Of a DNA stretch of 64,000 nucleotides, positions 32,459 through 43,466 are shown one piece after another. The number at the start of each line of letters is the position of its first letter. Position 1 is the first letter of the stretch. The stretch covers positions 360,776 through 424,775 of the forward strand of contig JPHH03000027.1 of NCBI GenBank assembly GCA_000750105.3, in the 5' to 3' direction. The notes under the pieces were generated by a model. It worked only from the letters and a program-made list of their open reading frames with translations, had not been told where the DNA came from and ran no database searches. This DNA is from Tolypocladium sp. Sup5 PDA-1 (Eukaryota; Ascomycota; Sordariomycetes; Hypocreales; Ophiocordycipitaceae). The translations under genes and the position numbers were made by a program.

Positions 32459-33684
32459 CTATATCTTGGCGCTCCTCTCGGTCCCGTCCTGCTTCAGCCT
32501 CACGACGCCCTACACCCAGAGTTAGCAAGCATCCATCATCTCCCATCACTGGTACGGAAGTAGGGCAACTCACCTCCTGCACGCACGTCGCCACCAGCGT
32601 CCCGTCCTTGGAAAACATGCGCTGTATGACGACGCCCCTCCCGTCGCCGGACCACGGGCTCTCCATCTCGGTGAACATCCACTCGTCGGCCTTGACCTTG
32701 AGCGGCTCGTGGAAGTAGATGCTGTGGTCGAGGCTCACGAGCATGCCCATCTTGGGGCGGCCGACCCAGTCCTCGACGCGCGAGCCCATGCCCTCGAACT
32801 CGTTGACCTGCTCGATCTGCGAGCGCACCTCCTTGGGCAGCGTGGGCACATCCTCGGGCGCAAAGGGGAAGCGCCACAGCCGGTGGATGCGCGAGACGGT
32901 GCCGATGAAGTAGCTGTCGGACATGTAGGCCAGGGCGTTGAGGTGCGCCTGGTGGCCGCCCGCCTCGGAGATGGTGCCGCGGGAGCGGATCCATTGGCGG
33001 CACTTGAGCTCCTCGGGCCGGGAGCTGGGGTCCTTGACGCCGAGGACCTCGATCTTGCGGCTCTGGAAGGGCCCCGAACGCGCCCACTCGGGCTCGCCGT
33101 CCCAGCCGTCCTCCGGGGCTTCGACGCCTTCGGGCAGCGGGACGGCATGGCGGACCTGGTCCTTCCCGCCGGAGCCCTCGCGGACGAAGCTGATGGTGCT
33201 GGTGAAGATGCAGCGGCCGCGCTGGCGGGCCTGGACGGTGCGCGTGGCGAAGGAGCGGCCGTCGCGCACGCGCTCGACGTGGAAGAGGATGGGCACGTCG
33301 GCGGACCCGGCGAGCAGGAAGTAGCAGTGGCAGGAGTGCACGAGGTACGCGTCGGGGACCGTCTTTTGCGCCGAGGCGAGGCACTGCGCGATGACGGAGC
33401 CGCCGTAGATGCCGCGCGCGCCGGGGGGGTGCCAGGGCTGGCGGGTGTTGGTGAAGATGTCCTGCGGCTGTCAGTGAAGGCCGTCCATACGGAGGGCGTA
33501 GGGACAGGAGCGAACTCACCGGCCCCAGGACGCCCATCTCCGTCACCTCGAGGACATTCTCAATGGGCGCCTTGTTGGGATCCTTGGGCCCCGGCTTGAG
33601 CAGCGTGGCGCCCTCGTCGGACTCCATGGCAGAGGGTCGTTTCTTTGCAAACGGCGAGCCAGCGAAGCCGAACCCACCAGTCAT
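32459..33684 (-). CDS. Acyl-CoA thioesterase II (TesB/PTE1 type), probably peroxisomal
   Basis: Hydrolyses acyl-CoA to free fatty acid and CoA, by family a peroxisomal partner of beta-oxidation. Exons 33684-33520, 33461-32574 and 32509-32459 give 367 residues. The double-hotdog fold is seen in RQPWHPPGARGIYGGSVIAQ and HSCHCYFLLAGSADVPI in the first half. The second half has ALAYMSDSYFIGTV (Asp), SLDHSIYFHE and TCVQEG (Gln), the catalytic residues of TesB proteins. The last exon encodes only 16 residues and ends Ala-Lys-Ile, a PTS1-like tripeptide. Without splicing of the 64-base intron the protein would run on in another frame and lose it. Translation may begin at Met20 instead of the first ATG. 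Confidence 0.9.
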
Positions 33685-34461
33685 TCAGTCAGGCCTGCGC
33701 GCTGAGGGTCGGCCGCCGTATGTCGGTGTCTCTCTCGGTTGGACGTCGAGGATGTGCGTGTGCAGTCTTTCGCTATCGAGCAACGCAGCCAACGAGCAGC
33801 GACAATGATATCACTCTCTCTCTCTTCCAGACGCTCAGTCCGTCATCTAGGCTTTTCCAGCGTTGCAAGCTCCAGGTTCAACGTCACAGCGTCCCCTGAT
33901 TTCTGCTCGGACACTCGCCCCAAGTCGCCTCGAGTTACCGAGGCTCGGGTACGGGGGCGGCGGGACCCCACGCTGACGACAGCGGGTTACTACTCCGTAC
34001 AGGCACTAAAGATGTGTATTAACTGGCTGCTGGGCGGTCCAAACCGGGCCACGCCTGGGGGTCCTCCACCCCCGTCGGCAGAACCGAGAACCCCGGGGGG
34101 CCAATCAGCGGGTCGGGACGCTGGGTACGTGGACGTGCTGCGGCACGGGCGCGGAGAACCATGTACCTCGTGGGGTCCTTAAATTCGACGACATTATGCA
34201 TCTGCTGCTGGATAAGGTGACAACCCACTCGTACTCGTCGACATGCAGATGGCACCGATCGAGTCCCTATACGTTTGATATTCGTAGCATCTACTAACCT
34301 AAGACTGCTTTGCAAAAAGAACGCATGCTTCCCTCTACAGCGCACCGCACTCACACTGCCCGCCATCCAAGCGAATGAAACCCGCCCCTCGCGCCCGTCT
34401 GCAATTAATGAACCAGCTCTTCCTCTTTCCCACCGTTTACGTCGCAGCCTCAGCCAGGGTT
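33685..34461. other. Intergenic between thioesterase start and osh1 end
   Basis: About 780 bases holding the thioesterase promoter and the osh1 3' region. Contains a single CCGAGG motif, listed separately. No gene recognised. Confidence 0.6.
33938..33943 (-). promoter_or_regulatory. CCTCGG motif upstream of the thioesterase
   Basis: CCTCGG on the minus strand, 254 bases before the thioesterase ATG. FarA/FarB/CTF1-type regulators of fatty-acid genes bind CCTCGG in Aspergillus and Fusarium. One six-base site is weak evidence; it is listed because motif and gene function agree. Confidence 0.25.
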
Positions 34462-37400
34462 CTAGTACTTCTCCTCCGGGGCATCCTCAAAGACCCGCTC
34501 CAGTCCTTCCCAGGCACTCGGGTCGCCGTTCGGTCCCGCCTTTTGCCGTTGCTCCCAGTACTTACCGTTGAACTTCCAGTAGTCCTCGCCCGTGACCTCG
34601 CACCGGGCCTTTGTGAACCACGCCGGCACGAACTCCTCGCCCCTGGCCTCGCGCTCTCGCCGGCGGGCGCGCTGGTTCTCTTCCAGCCGGTTCTTCTCCG
34701 TGGCTGCGAGGTCGTACTCCCCGTCCTCCATGGCGCGCTGGTCGGGCCGTAGCCGGGAGTCCGTGGGCGCGATCCAGGGCTGGAGCTTCTCGTCGATGTG
34801 GTTGAACGTCAGGACAAACGGTGTCAGGTTAAAGGGGATGCCGCTGGGGCGCGGGTTGGCCTCCCACACAAGGTACGCTCGGCTGGGGTCGTTCAGGCTG
34901 CCAGTGTATAGGGACGCGCTGTCCTTGGGCTCGTCCACCGTCGCTTCGTATCCAGGGGTCAACCGGGCATACAGCTTCGAGTTCCACCGTCCACCGAGGC
35001 TGACCCGCACGTTGCCGTCCGCGTCTAGAATCCTGCCGGCAATATGGTACGCGCTCGACGCCTTCCACCCGCGCGGCTTGAAGTCGACAAAGGCCACCTC
35101 GCCGGTCGTCCAGTTCTTGATTTCCATGGTCCCGTAGTTGTCCACCGTCGGATTGCCCGTGATGATGCCAATGACCGACGACGTCACCTTCTTCCACGTG
35201 TACAGATCCTCCTTTCCGCCAGCCGTCGGCCTGAGCTTGAGGAACCAGGTGCCGAGCGGGTTGATGTCAAAGGACTTGCCGTAGAACTTGGACTTGACGG
35301 CCGACTCGCCCCAGTATGTCCAGTTGGGCGACTCTGCCCACGCCGCGCCGACCGGGGGATGGTGGCTGACTTGCTCGATGAAGAAGCGGTAGTTCTTGTC
35401 CGGGCGGACGTACTCAAACGTCTCTCCCAGCAGAGGATTAAAGGGCTTTGCGACGCGGCCAATGGTGGACGCGTACTCGCTGGCCGCAAAGGCGGCAACG
35501 TAGATGAGTCGCTCCATGGAGTCGGCGCGCTCTGCAGCTCGGTCCAGGAGATCTGCGTACTCCATGTCCTCACCGCAGCGGTACAGGAGTGACGTCGGCT
35601 CGTTGAACGACACAGGAAGCGTCATCTTGGTCATGTCCTTGCCAATCATCGATTTCAAGATACTCTACAACTTGTTAGCTTCGTTCGTCCCCCTCGATAT
35701 GATGCTTCAGAACCACATACCCAGAGAGAAATCTTGGGACGGTCGTCCGCGTCCATCTTGAGCCTATGCCTGATGCCATTCTCGTACCCCTTGAACGAGG
35801 GACTAATGTCGAGGCCTGAGACGACAACGCCCTTGCCCTCCTGCACGGTTTGATCAGGAGGCATCTCCGCGAGCTCGACCTCGCCAGCATCAACGGCGTC
35901 AAAGAACTCCTCTTCGTCGCCGGAATCGCTTTCCGAAAGCTCGCCCAGCTGGTCAAGCGCAGTCCCGCGACGCCCCAGGGTTCTCATGGCCGACCTGGCC
36001 TCTGCATCAACCTCGTCCTCCAGCTTCTCGGTCGTTGGCGTGTGGTTGGCCGACGCGACTCCGCCTTCCATGACCTCTTTCAGGGCCTTCTTCGTCAGGC
36101 GACGCTTCAACTCCGCCTCGCCAACGCGTGCCTCCAGCTCCTCCTGCTCGCGCGCGACTTGCTGCATACTCTCCTCCCACATTCGTCGCATGTTTGACTC
36201 ACGATCCAGACGGTACTGCCAGTAGGCGTCGCGGTCTTTGGAGATGCGAAGAAGATCGCCAACAAGGCCCGCCAGGCTGCGGATTGCCGCGTCGTACGTG
36301 GCCAGTGCCTGGGTAACTTTCGTGTCGGATAGTGGCGTCGCGGGGCTTTGAGATAGTTGCCCCAGCAGCGCCGCGTGTACGTTGGACATAGTTTCGAGCT
36401 GAAGCTTAGCGGACTGGGCAGTGATGTTGAGCGCGTCCTTTGTCGCGCTGGGCTCCTCGGGGATGCTCTTGTCGTCGCCATAATCGTCTTCATCGTCGTG
36501 GTCCCCTGGGATGACCACGCCGCCATTGCCGTGGACTCTGGAGGCGTCGCCCTCGGTGCCAATGTCAGTAAACTCGTCGTCGTCGATGCTGCCCACTGTG
36601 CTGGCCCTCGTAAAGTCCGCCTTTTGCGTCGGGATCCTAACGCTCGACAGGGATCGGCTGAGCACCTGGGACGTGCTTCGCTGGAGGTCAGACAAGCTGG
36701 CGTTTTCGCTGTGCGAGTCGTGCACGGAGAGGGATCCGCTCTGCTCGGCCTTGGCCTGCTTGAGCAGCTCTGCGCTTCGGGCGGCCTGTCGTTGCTCTTC
36801 CTTGGCCTGGTCCTTGGTCCACTGTATCGAGTTGTTGAGGGCCCAGAACCAGCGCTTTGCCTCGACCTCGTGGTTGGCCTTGAGGGTGTACTTGACCGAG
36901 GACTTTCCGATAATCTCAAACTTGGTCTTCTCGTCGGCGCTCATGTGCAGCTTCGCAATCTTCATGTTGATGGCTCCTCGGCACGCCGATCCGGCGTCGT
37001 CTTGGTGCTTGTAGTAGCTCAGCACGCCGTCCTCGAGCACGAACCATCTCAGCTGGTAGCCCTTGCGATAGTTTGTCCACTTCTTGAGGTATCCCTTCAT
37101 CTCGCGGGCTTCCCTGCCAGCCATGGTGTCGCCAGAGCCGGCCGAGGCGGTGCCCTGCGAGGCGGCATGGCCGAGCACGGCCTTCTCCTGGATGCCTCTC
37201 TGGGCCGCCACCGCCGCGGGCGATTTCTTGAGTATGGCCTTGACGCCGTCGTCGCTCGTAATGGACTGCGGGAGCTTGCCCTTGCGGTCGCGACGGAACG
37301 GGTCTGCGCCGTGGAGCAGCAGGACCTGGATGAGCTGCGTGTCCTTCCTTCGGGCGGCTTCGTGAAGTAAGGTGCCGCCCGTCTGCACGGTGACGGGCTC

Positions 37401-38096
37401 CGACGCAAACTCTGCGCTATTGATGTCCAGGACAGTCTTCAAGCGGGGCTCTTCCAGCACCTGGGCGAGGGTATCGTAGTCGCTTCTGGCGATGAGCTCC
37501 TGGATCTGCTTCACTTTGGCCTCGGTAAAAAGCGACCGAGATAGCTGCAGGAGCTGGAAGATTTCGGGGTTTCGGGCCACATCGATGGGCAGCTTGCCCT
37601 GCTGGTTAGCAGCCGCGTCGTTGATGTCATTTTGCTCCAGCAGCAGCTTCACCACGGGCGTGCGGCCCTGCGCGGCGGCGATGTGCAGCGGGGCGTTGCC
37701 GTCCTTGTCGCGGGCGTTGACATCGATGCTGCCGGTGCCGTCGGACAGGACGTACTCGATGACGGGGAATTCGGCGCACTGGATGGCCAGGTGCAGGATC
37801 GTGGTGTCGTCGAGGGGCCCGCCGCTGAGGGTCGAGATGGACGACGTGCTCGGACGCGGGCCGCTGTCAGCTGTCTCGCGGATGGCCTTGGAGATGGACG
37901 CGGTGTCGCCGCTCCTCAACGCCTCGACCACCCTGAACTTGCGCACCGACTGCTCGAGGGTGGCCGTCTTGTTGTCGAGCGGGGGTGCCGCCGGCCTGGA
38001 CGTGGGCGGTGGCTGGTTCGACGGTATCCTGCCCAGGGCCGCCGAGGCCGTCGAGAGCTTGGAGCTGTGGCCGCGCGTGCTCGTCTGGTACGCCAT
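34462..38096 (-). CDS. osh1: Oxysterol-binding protein, Osh1/Osh2 type (ankyrin, PH, FFAT, ORD)
   Basis: Lipid-transfer protein that works at contacts between endoplasmic reticulum and other membranes. Exons 38096-35721 and 35664-34462, joined across a 56-base intron (GTATGT, branch GCTAAC), give 1192 residues. Ankyrin repeats lie near 97-160 and 240-285. The PH domain at about 333-427 (GYLKKWTNYRKGYQLRWFVL) binds phosphoinositides. A coiled region (QVAREQEELEARVGEAELKRR) is followed by a FFAT-like motif EFFDAVD at 730-736 in an acidic stretch, for binding VAP/Scs2 in the ER. The OSBP-related domain runs from about 793 to 1190 and has the signature EQVSHHPP at 889-896. This domain order is that of yeast Osh1 and Osh2. 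The first ATG gives a short low-complexity N-terminus. Confidence 0.95.
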
Positions 38097-39208
38097 GGAG
38101 TTGCCAGCTTGATGCTTGGTCGCGGCTCGACCGTCTTCGGAACCGGATTCGTCCTCGCGCGTGTCCTTGCGACGGAGCAGCGCGAGCGCTGCAGCCGACT
38201 TGGACCGCTTGTGCGTGCTGTAATGGAGTCAAGGGTAAGCAAGTCAGCGGATAGAGGTTCGGGGGGCGTCGTCTCCAGGCCAGGGGGGAGGCAATAAGGA
38301 AGCGTGGCCACCGGAACCGGGCCAACGTCAGGGCCAGCGATGCTCCGAGTAGCGCTCACGCAGCTTCATTGGCTCCCAAGAAGCTGCCCAAGACGGCACC
38401 GAGACGGGTTCAACGTACCTGTCGCCTGCGTCCGACATGTTGGGCTACGCGCGCTCGCTGTGAGGCCGCCGACGAGCTTGCTCCGCCGCCAAGGGTCGGT
38501 CGGGTCGAGTCCAGCGAGGGGAGTCTGCGTCGGAAGAGAGGCGCCGGGGCGGCGATTGCTGCTGCGAGGAGGCCGTCCGGTCAGCGATTCAGGGACGGTT
38601 ATCGAGGTTAAGGCCGCAGGGTTGGCGTATGATATGCATGTGATGACGGTTGATGACCAGCTGTCGTGTCCAGGGCAGGAAGAGCTACTGGCAAAGGTGA
38701 GGTGGAGGTGGGGAAGCGGGCCATGCAAGCCATGATTTGGCCGCCTCCGAACTTGGGCCAACAGAGGCGGCCTGACAGCGCCGCGGAGGATGAAGAGATG
38801 ACGTTTGCATCCGGCTCGCGCTTAGTCACGGGGAAAGCCATTCAACCACGAGTTCTGATTTAAATTTACCGCCTGTATCCGTACAGTACTGTACCTACAT
38901 ACGAATACCGACGAGTGTGTAAAAAGGGGCCGCGGGAGATGACCGTCGACACCCCAGGGCCTCCACTGATGATCCAGCGCGTGCATCGCTAGATCGATCC
39001 ACAGCAGCCACTGACAGGGAAAGGCAACGCACACCAACGTTTCGGCATCGCGTGGCTTGCCTTGCCTGTGTTCCCGGCTCCAGCCCAGCCAGTGGAACGA
39101 CCTTGGCGGATGGAACAAGGCAGGTAAGCATAACCGTTAGAGTTGCGCCGCTCGACATCCTCTGGAGCGCAAACCTGCCCCCTGAAACACATGGTGTACA
39201 GTGATTCA
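38097..39208. other. Intergenic upstream of osh1
   Basis: About 1.1 kb between two minus-strand genes; would hold the osh1 promoter. Several overlapping open frames on both strands reach 80-150 codons but have no motif or ATG-led conserved start. Nothing supported. Confidence 0.55.
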
Positions 39209-40381
39209 TCAGGCAGCCGACTGCCGCGCTCTCGAAGTTGCCCTCTTCGCCTGCGTCTCCGCATCTTTCCCAGCGTGGTGCGGTGGCACCGCGTTATACA
39301 TAGCCGCCATCAACAGCGACGCCGCAGCCGGTCCAAACCACCAGATCCATTGGTCTGCAAGCTTCGTAAGTCTCCATACAGCTTCAGGACGGCGCAATTC
39401 AACATACCCGAAAAGTCTCGCCGCGCGATTGCGTACGCGAAGCATCTCGCGGGATTCATCTGCGCGCCCGCATACCCCGGGGCAATGCCGCTCGTGCTGA
39501 ACGTGACGAGGCCCAGCGATGCGCCGACCAAGAGGGGCCCGAGACGTGGTCCGAAGAACACGGCCTGGCGAGGATCCAGACCTACTCCGTAGGCGAGGTA
39601 GAGGAGGATAAAGGACGCGAAGGACTCGTTCAAGAAGACCTGGCCTTGCGATATGACCGACAGATCGACATAGCATCCGCCTCCGTGAACACTGGCAAGT
39701 TAGTTACTGGTCCAACGAGGCATGGGACGCCATGGCTCAAGTACGGTAGTACCTGATGGACCTCTCGTATCCCCAGACCCCCGTCAAAAGCCCGCCGGCC
39801 AGAGCTGCACCCAGCGTTTGGGCACACATGTACAAGACGCCTGTCCACGGTCAGTATCAGATGTAACGGTGCTCGCCGTGTGGACATGCCTCTGGAGAGT
39901 TGGCATATACCCGCGAGGACCGCAGAGAACGTGATCATGGGGTTGATGTGGCCGCCCGAGGCCGGGGCAGTGGCGTAGATGAACAACGCGGTGAGGACAG
40001 TATTGGATATGCCAATATAGGCACCCAACTGGTTTGTCCGATAGCTTATCAATGTTGCGGTGAGTTGTCCTGAGAGATATACCAAACAGGTAGTGGCCAC
40101 GCCTTCAACAAACTGCCAGGTGTGTAAGCAGCATGCGGTATGATATCCAGGGAGCAGTGACTTGCAGCTGATTTCCATATGGACAGCTGCAACCAGCCGC
40201 CTAGAAAATATTCCCGATCTTTATACCACGGCACGACACGGGCCTCGGCCGGCCTCGCAAGAGGGACAAATGAACCGTCAAAAGATGCCATCTGGAGCTT
40301 GCGGTCGAGCAGGCCATCGGCGCTTGTTCTCTCTGGCTCTGCATCCGCAGGCATTGTCGCCGCCTTGCCCTCCGGGGCCAT
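39209..40381 (-). CDS. Aquaporin of the X-intrinsic protein (XIP) type
   Basis: Membrane channel of the MIP family. Five exons, 40381-40166, 40112-39911, 39840-39753, 39691-39408 and 39354-39209, join to 311 residues. Six membrane helices can be placed between about residue 70 and 295. The two pore half-helices are ASGGHINPMITF and AGAQMNPARCFA: the first has Asn-Pro-Met in place of the usual Asn-Pro-Ala. The second is the NPARC form, a hallmark of XIPs, which are known from fungi and many plants. The first intron begins GCAAGT, a GC-AG intron; GT choices nearby break the frame. The start is the ATG before APEGKAATMPADAE. XIPs carry small uncharged solutes; the substrate here is unknown. It precedes a chitinase on the same strand. 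Confidence 0.85.
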
Positions 40382-41201
40382 TCTGAAGGAGCCTAGAGGA
40401 TTTTCCAAGATGGTAAGTTAACACACACCGCCAGCATAGCTACCTCCACGGTTCAGCTGAGGAATGATACGGTCACGTGATTGCTATGAGTTGCCTTCAT
40501 AATCGTGTGTAAGCACTACTCTACTCCGTAAGCAGCGCTTTTGTGGCTTGATACTTCGTAATGATGACCGAGGACCGAAAGGATACCCATGCAATGCCAT
40601 GCTGGCGATTCTCCCTTCACTCAAGAGTCAAACGCCACCTTTTCCATCCCAAGTGCAATCGCAAAAGGAAAGCTCACCTGTTGAGGCTTGTGAAGCAGCT
40701 CCTCGACACCACGTTGTGACAGAGAAGTCTCCCCCCGCATTGAAGCTCACTCAGCGGTCAGCACAGTTCCCCCTGAAGCCTCGCTAGCTCCGGACGACAA
40801 GGTTGCGAGAGACGGCGACTGTCAACATGCCTGTGAGGGAGGCCTCAATCAGATACGTGCGGGCCGTATTTGGGATCTCGCTAAATCTCCGATGTCAAAG
40901 CCAATCATCATGAGTTGGAGCTTGCGTATCGCGAGAAATTGCTCTTCAATTTTTTTTCTACATTGCAACTCCATTTCCACGATGGCCAGGGACAAGATTC
41001 AAATTCACTTAGACGAATTTGGGTACAGGTTGCCCTTCTGAGAAATGCAAGGCCATCAAGTCATATAAAATTAGAATGGAATTTCACAGCGAGGCCCACG
41101 CAAGAGAACTGCACGAACCCGCAGGATCTATCGTATTCCAGAAGAAAAAAAGAAGAAAAAGGCTGAATGCATCAAATCCGCCCAAAATCCAACCGATACG
41201 T
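40382..41201. other. Intergenic between chitinase end and aquaporin start
   Basis: About 820 bases holding the aquaporin promoter and chitinase 3' region. AT-rich toward 40900-41160. No gene recognised. Confidence 0.6.
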
Positions 41202-43466
41202 TTACAGAGCAAACACCTGGACAGCCACCATGGCAATCAGGCCAGTCAGGCCAATCGTCAGGGCGGAAGCACCAGCCTGGACAGGCTTGGTGGGGACGGT
41301 CGAGGGAACAACAGGAGTGCTGGTGAAGCTCCCCGTGGGCTTGGCCACGCCGGAGGGGCAGTTGGGGCCAGTGCAGCCGGAGCCAGGGGTGCTAGAGGCA
41401 CCGGGGCAGCCAGGGCCGGAGCATACAGGAGTGCTAGAGACGCCGGGGCAGCCGGGGCCGGAGCAGCCAGGCTTGGACGTCGCGGCCGTGGGCTTGGTCA
41501 AGGTCTCCAGAGTGCTGCCGCCGGGCACGGTGATGGTCTTGTAGATGGTCGACGTCGCTGACGTGGTAGTGGTGCTCTTGGGAGGGCTGACACCACCGGG
41601 GCCCGAGGGAGTGGGCTGGGGGGTCTTGCCAGTCTCCGTCTCCTTGACCGGGCACACCGTCGTGTACCACGGGATGACCTCGGTGGTGACCTTGCCCACG
41701 GGGCAGTTGGTGACCTCCGGAGGGCACTTGGTGACGGTGCGGGTCGTGGTGGTGTACACGGTGCTCGTCGTCAGCGGCAGAGAGGTCTTCTCGCTGGCGG
41801 TATCAGTCGGCTTGGGGGGCTGAGCCGTCGCGGTCACCGGGCAGACAGTCGTGTACAGAGGAATGGTCTCCGTGGTGACGTAGCCCGTCTTGTTGGGGCA
41901 GTCGGTGACGTACGGAGGGCACTTGGTGACGGTGCGGGTCGTGGTGGTGTAGACGGTGCTCGTGGTCATGGAAACCGACGTGGACGAGGTAATGGTCGAG
42001 TTGCTCCACTTGCCGGTGCTCGAGACGATGCTAGAGGTGGTGACTGGCACCGAGCTCGTGACGCCGCCCGAGGTGGTGGTCGAGTTCACGCCATGGGAGC
42101 TGGTGGAGGTAACAGCCTTAGTGGAGCTCGAGGTAGTGGCCTTGTCAGTCGAGCTGGTCGTCGTGGACTTGGCAGAGGTGGCAGAGGTAACCTCTGTGGT
42201 GTTGGTCGTGGTAGGCTTGCTGGAGGTGCTGCTGGAGGTGGCCTGGGTGGTGCTCGTCGTGGTGGGCTTGCTGGTGGTTGTGGTCGTGGTCGTCGCCTTC
42301 GAGGTGGTGCTGGTGGACGTAGTCGTGGTGGAAGTCACCGTCGTCGAGGTGCTCGTGGGCACCGGCTTGCAGCCATACTTGAGCGCATCCAGGACGTGCT
42401 CGTGGAAGGCCTTGCCGTCGATGACGTTGCCGGCGCTCAGGTGCAGGTCCCACAGCGAGACACCACCAAAGTTCTTCTTGCCCTTGTACTTGCAGACCAG
42501 ATCCTTGACCTTCTCGGGCTCGATGTAGCCGGACCCAGCGCCCGCCGGGGAGGCGGGGAGACCGACAAACAGCTTGGCATTCTTGCTCTTGTCGCTCTTT
42601 TCGACGACCTTCACCCACTCATCGTAGTTGAAGCTGTCGCCGGGAGTGTTGCCGGGGATGTAGTCGCAAACCGGGTTGTTGTAGAACTGGATGAACAGGG
42701 CATCGAAGGCGGCCTTCTGGACCATCTCCTTCATCACAAAGAAGTTGTCGCTGGTGGGGCACTGAGGACCGCCGGTGATGAAAACAGACTTGTCGAGGGC
42801 ACGGAACTTGTTGATCATGGCAATGTAGGGCTTGTTATCTGCAGACGGCTGTTTAGTACCTTGCGCCGCGTTGCACGTAGACTTGTCTGGAGGGAGGACA
42901 TACCGAGGTTCGCCTCAATGTCAAAGTCATAACCGTCAACAGCAACGTGCTCCGAAGGGCTGGGGTCGAAAGGACGAGGTCCTTTCCAGTTCTTGTTATA
43001 CGGGCCAAAGGCATTGTACAAGAAGTTGGCGAAGTACTCGCCGTTCTGCTCGGTCGAAACAGCGTAGTTGTTGTCGGTCGTGGAATAATCGCCACCGATG
43101 CTAAGAATGACCTTGACACCCTTCGACTGACAGTAAGGGATATCCGTCATCAGGGAAGCACAGTGGTCAAGCAGCTGAGACGGGGTGCCCTTGGCGTCAG
43201 GGAAGCTGGTGCCCCAGCAGTGGCTAGAGAAGTTGATGCCGGGATAATCAGCCTCCGAAGGGTCGTGCTCCGGAGACAAGTTGACGAAGCCCACCGTGGC
43301 ATACTCGATGCCACTGTCACAGAAGGTCCTCAGGTCGTGGCCGGGATGTTGGCCCTGTGACATATGAGCAAAGAGTGTCCGTCAACACTTTGTTCCATGG
43401 GCAGGCACAAACCCAGTAGCCATTCAGCGCACCATAGGTGCCAGCGTTACCCAGTGAGAGAGCCAT
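41202..43466 (-). CDS. GH18 chitinase (class III) with Thr/Ser stalk and GPI signal
   Basis: Cleaves chitin in the cell wall or environment. Exons 43466-43413, 43354-42904 and 42838-41202 give 713 residues. The GH18 barrel spans about 15-325, starting NGYWGQ and with the catalytic motif DGYDFDIEAN (acid Glu165). Residues about 330-690 are a Thr/Ser-rich, probably heavily glycosylated stalk with repeats, including a doubled TVYTTTTRTVTKCPP unit and Cys-Pro-Gly cassettes (CSGPGCPG). The C-terminus QAGASALTIGLTGLIAMVAV is a GPI-attachment signal. Oddly, the start given here has no signal peptide: the frame is open for a few Ala codons upstream of the ATG and a 5' exon with the signal may be missing. 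The first intron starts GTTTGT, a weak donor, but it joins YW to GQ as in the family. Confidence 0.87.
41719..41967 (-). repeat. Direct repeat inside the chitinase stalk
   Basis: A 54-base unit at 41719-41772 recurs at 41914-41967 with two differences. It encodes the repeated Thr/Val/Tyr segment followed by a Cys-Pro-Pro motif. A second set of shorter repeats encoding SGPGCPG and TGPNCPS cassettes lies at about 41345-41470. These are coding repeats of the glycosylated stalk. Confidence 0.75.

Noticed and set aside
41956..42932. Long + strand open frames of Val/Leu/Gly-rich sequence
   Set aside because: They are antisense shadows of the Thr/Ser-rich chitinase stalk, whose ACC/TCC/GTC codons read as Gly, Val and Leu on the other strand.
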